A stretch of 64,000 nt of DNA from Azorinus chamasolen (Eukaryota; Mollusca; Bivalvia; Cardiida; Solecurtidae). Under the pieces are notes generated by a model. The model had not been told where the DNA came from and ran no database searches. It saw only the letters and a list, made by a program, of their open reading frames with translations. The stretch is from contig OY755241.1 in assembly GCA_963576725.1 (NCBI GenBank), positions 80,449,153 through 80,513,152 of the forward strand, in the 5' to 3' direction. Shown here in pieces: positions 44,301-56,300 of this stretch. Made by a program: the position numbers and the translations under genes. Position 1 is the first letter of the stretch, and each line of letters opens with the position of its first letter.

Positions 44301-47300
44301 CGGATAACATAATCTCTTACGTTTTCTACGCATGATTTCGCCCTGCATAAAGCAAATGACTAATCGAAATTTCTGTTATGTGTATGGACTGTATGGCTTG
44401 ATAATGTGACCTTCCGTGCAGGTTCTGGGGACGAAATGGGTATCGGCGCCGCAATAGCTCAGTATACGGTACAATTCAATCCAAAGTTGGTACTCACTGG
44501 AAGAGACAAACCGAGGCTGGATCGTGTCGGCGACCTTTGTAAGGAGGCAGGACTAGCAGAGGACAGGGTATTGATTTATACTGCTATCATCGAAAGTAAT
44601 TACACATTGATAGTTTAAAAGAGATAACTATGTAACAAAAGGTACTCTCACCTGACGAACTTTTTATCAAATTTTGAGGGAGGTAATCCTATGACAGAAA
44701 GTGCTAGTTTTATCAGTATTAGAGGGAGGGATGAACAGAAAAGGGGAAGTGAGTGACGGATACATATATACGGACAGATGGAGAGAAAGAGAGGTTATTT
44801 ATTTTGTGCAAAATAAATGCAAGCATATTAGCGTTCTATATCCCTTTAATGTTCAGAAAAGCCCTCAAAGACTAAGGGATACCTTTACTTCTTACTTGGC
44901 GTCTGGTATGGGTGTGTGAGGAATAGAGCGTTATGAATGCACATTGTGAACGAACGATTTTAGGTGTGAATGTCACCAATAATGTTTGTGATATTTGTAT
45001 TATGCAGATATTGTTAGTGGTGGCAGATGTAAATAAAGACCAGGATCTAGAACGACTTGTGGACTTGACAGTCATGACGTTCCACAAAATTGATGTGCTA
45101 GTAAGTAGAGCTGATATTACTCGTCTTTTTATAGTATGTATGGAGGACGATTAACGGTAAAAATGCATCAAGCTTTTGCATCATGTTAAATGCATTATGC
45201 TACATGATTATTGCGTGCCACGATGTACTTCCTTCTTTCTTTGAAGTTTCTTCCTCGATCCGACATTCAACCCTCTCTGAATGTATTTATTTACTATTAT
45301 AAACGTCAAATGATTTGTTTTATTACCTTTGTTTCATTTTTAAGCTTCTTTAAAGCGTGTTATTTTTGCGATTTACTTGGTGCTTGATGCGTTGTTCCAA
45401 CTGCGCTACATCCGACCCCGCCCGGCCTTTGTGGTACTCTAACAGCCAATAAAGATAAACTGTATTAAAGCTATTCAGTTCTAATCGCACGTTTAAAAGT
45501 ATTGGAAGGAGGGAATATATAGAATTTTTTGATTTTTTAAAGATAACATCCTTAACTCGTGTAAGCATCGATCGGTAATTTGTATTATAGTCTTTTGTAT
45601 TAAGGGAGGACAACAACATTCTCTCCCTTTATTGGTTCAGTCGTCTGATCTGGGTCTATTGTGTTTGCAAAGGCGTAGAAAGGCATCTTAATGAAGTTAC
45701 GGGATAATGGACATAATAATCATTATATTATACATGTATTAACCCTTTCTCTGTTGAATATTCACGCCAAAAAATATGACATCATGAATATCAAATATGA
45801 CATCATGAATATCAATAAGCTTAATGTTTATGTTAATTTTCTGAACACAGAATTGTTTGCCGTGGCAGACATTGTAGACATGTATATTATTCCATAAGCA
45901 ATCAGAGCAAGCTATGAGTAGATGGGTCCTACATGATTTGTCTGATCTGGGTCTACTCTGTTTGCAAAGATATGAAAAGGAATTTAAATGAATTAAACTC
46001 CCGTGTACCTCCTGAAGTTTTTGATTATTCAGTAGTGCTTAGAGCCCCTCTCCGATTTTCTCTTTTTTCTCTTTCAAAATGTTCTGAAAATGGAATACAG
46101 CTATGACATTTAAAACATGGTTAAATGTCTCTCATTAAACTCTCTAGTGTTTACAAAATATCGGTCCTGATGAAATGAAAATATATTTTATAACTTTTTA
46201 TTATTTATGGTATATTCATGAAATTTGTAATCAATGCTATAAAATTAAATAGTTTGGTAGAATTATGTTAAATGATTTCTTTCACCTGTGCTAGTATAGA
46301 AAAAAAAATAAAATAAAGGACACATTAACTTTTTTTCCAAATTTAATGTCAGATTTAAGTAGTGTACCGCCTGTATCCGTTATACCACCTGGATCCGTCA
46401 TAGTCACATACGGTTTCAAGTTAACGGTGATCTCCTTGTTGAATATCCATGTATGAATTAATGACATAAATATTTATTATCTGATTTAGTTATAATGACA
46501 TATATGCACAGGGTGTTTTTGTATTTGTAAACGGGTAGTCTGATCCATTGTAATTTCATATGCAAGCAGATCAGACCCTGATCAGATGTTTTTGGTTAAG
46601 GTCACTGTTATGTGTCAAGGGTAAGTTTGGCTATTACTTTTGACTTTGGTACAGATAAAGACATCACATTTGACATGCATGTGCACTGTATCTTTAAAGT
46701 GGTAATTGGTAAACGTCACAGGTCAGGTGACATTTTCCTGTAACTTTAACTGCAGCCATAACATTTTAAACCAGTATAAATCAAATACGTCATATGTTGC
46801 GTGCTCATGCATCTCATAAAGCTGAGTGATTCATGTGATGCATAGTCAAGGTCAAAGGGTATTTCATCCGTAAATCTAATATTGGCTATAAAGCTTGTAT
46901 CTTTGTCCAGTCGCTCAAAGCTACATTTAAAAACCACACCAAATATTTAATTCGATCTACGTTGAATCCACTTTTGGTATTTCAGTACTTTAGTATATAT
47001 TTGGTTTTCTATGAAGCGCCACCTATTTGGCATGTTTGACTTGAAGTACATTATGTCTCCGGCATTCGGCTTTATGCTTGTTGCGATGGGCTTACCGCAT
47101 TGGGTCATGTGTCATTGTAGAATGATCCAAAAAGGCCTCAAACAATCCGAAAAGAGGTTAACAACAGGAATAATGACGAACGACGGATGAAAAAAGAAGT
47201 TTAATTATTAAATAAATCACAACACCGCATGTAATTCCGAATATGCTTTTGTAATAAGGCACAATGCACGGTGTATTGTTGTTGAATGTAGTATCTCAGA

Positions 47301-50300
47301 GTAAACTTCAATGAAAGAAGCAATCAAATCTTGACATGCAAGAATCGTTTAGCAAACTGTTCAATACAACAATGCATGAAGCATTTATCATGAAGCAAAC
47401 TGACATGTAACAATGCTTAATGCATTTAAACATGAAGCAAACCGAACTGCCACAAAACATGATGCATTTTTGGTGTCAATCTTCCTTTATAGGCATGTTT
47501 TACACGCATCCGGTTAATCCAAATTATTTCATACACCCACGAAATGAATGAAAACGAATACATCCTAAAATGAAACAAATGAATATGTATGTATGGTGGC
47601 ATATTCCTACCACGACTAATCCGCCATTAGTGACACAAATCATTTCCCGTAAGCTAATGATGGCAGAAATGTGCCACCATATTATTTCAGTGCACATATA
47701 ATAACCATTAACATTTTGCTCCATATATACGCATTTTAACGCTTGCAAAACAGAAAAAATCAAGACCAGACAGCTCCTATTGGAGACATCTGATCTTGGT
47801 TTACTCTGATCACGTAGGAGTCGTATAATCAGAGTCTGCTGTGTTTGCTGGTGAAATGCTAAGCTCTAGCTGACTGTAACTCACAGATAGTTCAGATCAA
47901 AGTTAATCGCCGACCCTGGTCCAAACGGTTTGATACACTTGCGCCTTAATTTCGATAAAATAATACAAATTGTAATCGCTGTCAGTAATTATATAGATCT
48001 ACAAAATGTATGCCAAAAAAGACCTACCAGCTACTCTGACCCATACAATCCATTCTACATAGAAAATGCCTCCACAACTTTGCATTTTGTTCATCGCATG
48101 TCCTTTTGTTTATGCAGATTTCTACTCATAAAAATATCTCGTCAATCAACAACTATAGTCATCTGAATCCAGCACAGCACAAACATATTTCAAATATGCT
48201 ATACTCAGCTGATCGCGAAAATCTTCCTCCTGTTCCAACACATTTTATGCAGCAGTTCGTACTGAATCTTTTGTCCATTTCAAACATTTTCACTGAACTT
48301 GAATCGAGATTATTTTCTCGGTGGAAATGTTCATGTCCATGTGTATACATACAACACTAATGAAGGGCTTAATATACCAAAACGAAGGCGCATTTCGAAT
48401 CCCATTGACAGTGAGTGTCGGACGTGTTGGCGACTGTATGTGTGTCTTCATGTAAATGGCGCGCTTTACATAGACACATGTTGTGTACAATGACGTCATA
48501 ATGTGACGTGTTTGTAAATATGTATGTCAAAACTGTAACTCAAAATTTATTTTGACGTGTTTCTGTATGTATTTGTATCATAAACTATCACAGTTAAATT
48601 GAATACCAGAGAGGTCTGAATTAGATCCTGGTTGATATGACAGTAAGTAAAAAATTTTTTGGAAAATTTGGAACTACTTTGTCCCAGTTACCTAGCGAAC
48701 CTAATAACACCTTTCATTCATCATTTCTATATGTAAGGATAATTTATAACAATCCACGTTACTGCTGAAATATTGGCTGCAAATAACATTTGTGTGTCTT
48801 ATGTTGTAAATAAGATCTTGCATTCGTGTTCATGATTATTGGATTTATTAAATTCGTCTTTTTGAAACGATAAAAAACTCGCTAAAGCTCGTTTTTTATC
48901 ATTTTAAAAAGACTCATTGAATAAATCCAATAATCAAGAACACTCATGTAAGATCCTCTATTTATAGAACCAGTCTTAAGCGGCCAGTCATTTATTTACT
49001 ATTGAACATAAAGGTATTATAAAGCATGTGGTTGCTTAATGTATCGCAAAGGTAATACAGAAAATTTCCGCAGGAGATTTATACATTACTGTTGACCTTC
49101 ATTGTGCTACCACCTGCCTTACAGGTCCATAATTAAACCTCTATCTGATGACCGCATAAGACAGGTTCTTCTGTATGTGTGTTTTACGCAGGTTCTACAG
49201 TATGTGTGTTTTACACAGGTTAACAATGCAGCGATTGCGAAATTTCAAACAGTATTGGACACACCAATGGACGTGTTCGACAGCATTATGGGCACCAATG
49301 TTCGATCCCCGTTCTACCTGACTAAGCTTTGTTTGCCACATTTGATTAAAACAAAGGGTAAGCACAGCTATTGACAAATGTGCATATTCAAATAGTAAAA
49401 TCATAATTTCCCTACCAAACCCTGTGTTGTGGCGACTCCAAACGATTCTAACGAGTGGTCGCAACATAAGGTTTGGCGAAGGGAGCAATAATGGACAAAG
49501 GTGCATTTTTAATAGTAAAACGGCAATTTCCAACCAAACTCTAAGTTGTGACTACACTAAAATCGTCTCAAAGAGACAATTTTAAAGACTGGTTGCAACA
49601 CTGGGTTTCGTGGAGAAATAACGGAGCTATCCTTAAAACTGTTTGAATTAATATATGCATCTGGATGAGGATATACAGTCATCACTGACTGTGTTGCTGT
49701 TACATGTGCCAAGATATCATTTATTCGGTAGGCCATTTTCTGGGTCTGTGAATGAGGCAGAAACTGTTGTGCTATGTTGAATGGCACCAATAATGATCGT
49801 GATTGCTAATAACCCATTCGCTATATTTCGATTTCGAGTGCTGAGCCGTGACTGCACTTTTCTATTTATAGAAGTTGTAACCATTATAATTTATGGGTAA
49901 GTGGACAATGGTTGTCACAAGAAGCTCGTAGTAATCATGCAGTATTAGTATATACAGTAAAACCTCTTCAAAACGGCCACTAAATTATATCAAGTATTTT
50001 CTGTTAAAGGCAGGTGGCTGCTTAAGGCAAGGTTAAAGTAAAACAGAACGCTCCTATAGGAGGTGGCTGCTTAAAGTAAGGTGAAAGTAAAACAGAACGC
50101 TCCTATAGAAGGGTTCTGTTTTACTTTCACCTTGCTTTAAGCAGCCACCTGCCCTAGATACCAACTAATTAACACAATTTAGTGGCCGTTATAGAGAGGT
50201 TTTACTGTATATGCTTATTACTTGTTTGTATAACCACAGGTAACTCATGAACAAATACATGGTTTGTGACGCGTTTTACTTCTACGGGTCTTCTTTACTT

Positions 50301-53300
50301 ATGTAAACTGTACCGGTCACTAAATTACGATAGTGCCCGCTGGAACATTATAGTGCCCGCTACGCTCGGTAAGTTCAGGTAGTTTCCGCGCACGCGGAAA
50401 CGCACATACCGGTAATTGAATTGTATAAATAGTATACCTTATCTCAGAGACATATAAATACATATACATATGGCTCTACCTATCCACATACGCTCCTTCT
50501 TTACTTATGTTAAACGTACCGATCCCTAAATTGCAACTGTGCCCACTGGGACACTATATATATGGACCGCTGCGCTCGGTAATTTCCGGTGCTCGGTAAT
50601 TTCCGCGCATACGGAAACGCACGTTGATGTATTACGTCATTCTAAATTATATATTAATTAATACATAAATACTTGAATAGCATGATCTAATATTTCGATC
50701 ACTAAGGGCCCTTTTCAAAGATTATCGTGTCGAAATACACGTCACATTCTTGTTACATGCATTCAGCCACAAAAAAAATAATGTTGATCCAGCGTCGTGG
50801 TGTTTTTACAGATGTCATGACGTCATCAAATGACGTCATTAGCGCAACGAAATCATGCATGCATTAGCGCATTATCATCCTTGATGTTAAGTACTGCCAA
50901 ATGGTCTGTAAGTTCTCACATTCCAATCAGTTTGATGGATCTGTCTTTCAATTCTACATGCATTGAACATCGGTTTCAAAACTATAAATCTAACATCATC
51001 ACTGCTATGACCACCGACTCCAGTGATGAGTTAGCTACCCGACCACGCTATAGATTGAAAAGATAGATCTACTGGGTTTTGCACATTTCAATCCAAAAAA
51101 TGTTTTTAAACAATGCATTTTTCGAAAATAAATTCTGTGTAAAATAATGATTATTATTCAGCTTGAATAAATTGATACTAAAATGTTTTTTAACTTTAGT
51201 AAAGGAAATAGATCTAATTGTATTTTGATTTGCAAATTAATACGACTGAAAGAAAAACTTATTAAACTGAGGTAATCACGGAGCGACACAGAACTGCTAA
51301 AATACTTACGTGAACAAAGGAATGCGGTATACTATAAGAAATAGTACAGCCCACTTCGGTCCTTATTGCATTATAGTGACCTACCAGTCAGCCCGAAAAT
51401 AGTTTGAGGCCCGAAGCCGAAGGCTTCGGGCCTTAAACTAATTTCGGGCTAACTGGTAGGTCATTATAATGCAATAAGGCCCGAAGTGGGCTGTACTATT
51501 TCTTATTTAGAGCATTAGCGAAAACCTAAAGGGACAAGTCTACTACACTTTAGTGCATTAGCGAAAACCTAAAGGGACAAGTCTACTACAATTTAGTGCA
51601 TTAGCGAAAACCTAAAGGGACAAGTCTACTACACTTTAGGAAGTGCCTTTCATATAAATGAAATAGCGATAACTTGTTTTGACGGATTTATTGCACTTGA
51701 GCTAGCGTCTTTGTTGAGTTTGTTCATATTAGTAAATTCGCGATAATGTATTGAGACATGCTTACTATATACTCCTGCCAATTACTTGTATTCGTTTTAT
51801 ATATTTCAGGAACTGTTGTAAACATATCCAGTTTATCCGGCCTGGGATCGGTAAGAGTATTCAGTCCTCACTTATGTAGTAAAAGTACAAAAATGAGCCA
51901 TGCAGGAAACACCACATACAGAACAAACAACCGCCCGAACAGCAACACAAGGAAACAGCACATATACACAACTATAAAACATCAAGAGACGCACAAAGAC
52001 AAACAAACATACAATAGAGGGAAGATGGAAGCCCTATTACGCATTTGCAAACGAAGTAAACCAAGACAATTATTGTAGCTGCCTTATCCAGGGGTCTGCT
52101 GTGTTTGCTTATGCGTTACAGTTTTGTATTTCTCTATCGTTAGCTTTGTAAATAATTATTTCTATATTTTATATATTTTATTGAATAATCAGATTATTAA
52201 ATATCTATAATTGTTGGAGCCTTGAAACAAAACATTCATCAGACAAAAACCACACACTGCAGCTATCGTGCCAATGGGCCGGTTATAAGAAGCACTGCTT
52301 TAATGTTCTGTCTTTTGTTTGGAAAGGTAATCGCTGAAGATCTATCGAAGATTCTAGTGAGATACCTATTACTCGGCGTTTCATCGAAATTGCTAAATTC
52401 AGAGTCAAAATAATACAGAAAATGTTGGTAGCTTAATACGGGGACGAACTAAAACCAAAACTACGTTGAAAGAGTTCTACATCAGATTTGTTCTGTATTC
52501 TGTAAGGATTAATTAGGTGATCGCCTCAAAGTGTTTCCATGATATAGTTTGTTCTGTGTGATTCAAATCTGTCAAACAATTTACCATTGACCTGCGCTTG
52601 GTTTATATGTCGTCCGAACCATTAAACGGGTACCGCCTTGATAGTGCGGTCGGTATAAAGAGTTCGTTTATTCCCCGACCGGAACATATCAAAGACACTT
52701 AACACAGGAAGTAAGGGATATGAAGTATGGGTAATTTCTGGCATGTAATGCTAATAAAACTTTCTTTACTGACGAGCAAACGAAACATTACACTAATTGG
52801 ACTTGCTCCGAAGTTTGCCAATCACTGATCTTTCTTCTGGATAACATATTTGTGCGTTATGGGAATGCTATATACCATCAGGTGATTGGTAGTCTTATAG
52901 GTACATAGTGTGCACCTCTGGCCGCCGATTTGTGTTTGTTCTGCTATGAATCCACACTCACAAGATGTTATAAAAACCTTCAATGAAACTTCTCGATATT
53001 TGGATGATATTTTTAACTTAGATAACCCTTTCTTTGATGTTCTGATTCCTTTAATTTACCCAAAAGTTCTCAAATTGAATAAAGCTAACGCTTCCGACAC
53101 TTATGCAGCTTTCCCTGATCTGGAACATAATGGTTTCTTCTAAAACAAATGACAAAAAGAGATGGTTTTGATTTAAGATTGTAAATTTCCCTCATCTTGA
53201 GGGAGATATTCACAGTTCCCCATCTTACGGGGTTTATGCAAGTAACATACACAACTCTCATCCGCCTCTTACATTATCATAGGTATGTCATGGACCTCGT

Positions 53301-56300
53301 GGTAGGTGTTGTGTTCACCAACGATTTGATGCACTTGGTAGCTACACTAATGTATTGACATGTTGATGAACACAATACATGTGCCCCTCTTTTCCTTGTG
53401 TTGCTGTTCGGACGGCTGTTTGTACTGTTTGTGGTGTTTCCTGCATGACTTATTTTTGTACTTTTATATATCTCAACTTATACGTTTTGCTAGAGCTTGT
53501 TCATCTGTAGAAGATTTTAACAGTCGAACTCTCATTATGACTGAAAAGCTACTTAAGCTAGGATATAGAGATCATAAACACGGTATTTCACACCCTGAGT
53601 TTAATGGTGATGTGATTTACAAACTTCGTAAAATTATTAGACATACCCATTTTCTCACTTGTTTAATCAAATATGTTTAAAATCATTTAAAAGGGATATG
53701 ATCCTATAGTACTACAACATACTGCATGTCTGGTTGTCAACCCTTTTACATACTGCCCTCGTTTCATGTACGCCGACAATAAAAGGTTTAGTACCCTATG
53801 AAGACGACCTCTTAAATCCGAAACCGGAAGGAGGACGTCGGAAATCTCATTTTTGTCGTAACTCTTAATACCTACCACAGTTACTCTGTTTGCAGCTCAA
53901 TCATTGAATACACTAGCGAAAAGGTGGATACAGTTTGTTTCACTTAAATTTACCACTGGTATTTGCCATCGCGGTTGCTGTAGTTTAGTCGGAGAGGGGA
54001 TACATTGATTTACACTGTTTGTCTTTTATAGTTAGGATTGAATAAGTGTGAGGTGTGGCGCCCATAAACCGGTTTAAAACCCAGGTGACTACTGTCATTG
54101 ACCGTTCCAAGGCGGTACTTCCATCATCTTCCTCCTATTGTTTGTTTTGACTTCATGGGTCTACTTTTTTATTGGCAGTTATGTACATTTACGGGTTTTT
54201 TTGTGGTGCTGTTCGCGCGGATGTTTCTTTTGTATGTGGTGTTTCCTGCATGAATTAGACGAATCCTTTCGAGTCCTCTGTGTTTGCTTATGATTGAGAA
54301 CAGATTGACTCTTTTTACTTTTGTCGTGCATTTAGTAACTGTCTGCTTATGAAGAACCCTGTGCTTAATAAGTAATCGGCCATTTTTTAATTTTTTAATA
54401 CCGCTTAAGCCGGTGCTAGGGGGCGTAAGCAGTGTTACACTTTCTATTACTGTTCATGAACAGACTCAATAAAACCGAGTCTGCAATTTTCTCTTTTTGT
54501 GTTGCAAGTTTTGCTCTCAGGGGATCACCTCCCTTCAGAATTTATAATCTTCACAACAACAGGTGTTAATTACTTGTGTGGCGGCCGTAAAACGTCGCCC
54601 CGTACTTCATTCTCAGCGTTGTTATACCTTCTGATCCTTTGAGATCATGAATTTCAGTACTTGTTGTTCTGAAAATTGAATACCGCTTAAGCCGATGCTA
54701 GGGGGTGTGAGCAGTGTTGCACTTTCTATTACTGTTCATGAACAGACTCAATAAAACCGAGTCTGCAATTTTCTCTTTTTGTGTTGCAATTTTTGCTCTT
54801 AGGGGATCAGCTCCCTTCAGAATTTACTCTAATCAACCATGCGTCTGTTTTTGTGTGTTTGTAGTACTCAGGACAGGCCGCCTATGCAATCAGTAAATCT
54901 GCACTGGACCAATTCACCAAGATCCTTGCCATGGGTAGGTGACGTGTACGTAGATATGTATATCGTAACTAGTTGCATCAGAACTACGGAGTTGTAATAT
55001 GATAAGAGTCCAATCATGATGCCTAAATTAAAACATTAAAACAAGAGTATTTCTAACAAACCCTGTTTTACATCTTTGAGACCATATTTGTATTCAATGG
55101 TGGCTGTTTTAAAAAATGTTGAGTTCTTCGATTGACTGAAGAGTATACCTTACTGTCAGAGCTACTGATACTAAAATCGCCATTTCTCCATCAAATATTC
55201 TGAAAATGGGGGATCCTTCGAAATCAAAAGTAGAAATGCAAAAAGAGAAAATTGCAGACTCGGTTTTATTGAGTCTGTTCATGAGTAGTAATTAAAAGTG
55301 CAACACTACTCATGCCCCCTAGCACCGGCTTAAGCAGTATTCAATTTTCAAAACTAATAACATTAAAAACTAATGATCCCGAAGTACCAGAAAACTATAC
55401 TGTGACCACTCCTTGATTGTCCCGAAGACTGTGACCACTGTTATGAATCGTCTCTTTGAGTGGTCACAGTATAGGATTCGATGGAGAAATAAAGAAGTTA
55501 TTCCTGAACATTAGTTTATCTACGCATCTTATCTAGACCTCTATTACAATATAACGGTTACGAATTGTTGGCACTAAATCTACTCAGCATTATTCTCAGT
55601 GTCAGACAAACTTTGCTCAAGATATAAATATTTTATTTCAGAAATGGCTTCTCAAGGAGTTAGAGTAAATTCTGTCAAGTAAGTATAATGAGAGCAGTTG
55701 TAACTTTCCAGAAAATGGCAAAGCTTTCCTTGAGAAGTATTCGTTCGGTACGTGTCCCTGTATGTTCCTTTCCTCATTCTGTATCAAATACATCTGGTCG
55801 CCATTATCGCTTTCGGTTAAGCTGAAAATTCTGATAATTCATCCTATTAGGAATAACAACTATTGCATGTGAATACCATCAAATGAAAAATATAGTACAG
55901 TCTACTATATTGCACAGTGACTAAGATGCCTCGAGGGGCATGTAATAATCAGTGCATTGCAATGTATTATTACCAAGGAAGTTTGCAAAGTCTGAAAAAA
56001 TCAATATCTAAAGAAATCATACATAAGGCTGTAATTTAACCATTTACCTGGTCAATATTCATATAAGAAATAATGACATCATGGATATTAATTAGTTGAA
56101 ATTCTATATTGGTACATGGAAACAATAATTTCTCAAAATGGCAGACACAGATGGATTTTCCATAAACATACAGGACCCATCTGATCTGCAAAGGAATTAG
56201 GGGAACTTTTGGCAGTTGTCGTATTTTAACGTTGTGTTTCTTACTATGAACAATTTGATAGTATACCAGAACGTGTGATATGGTTTGACCTGTACTGTAC

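Noticed and set aside
50830..51066. 78-codon frame as a host gene
   Set aside because: It lies in a copy-B-only insertion, has no recognisable domain and no counterpart in A or C; kept only as part of an unclassified element.
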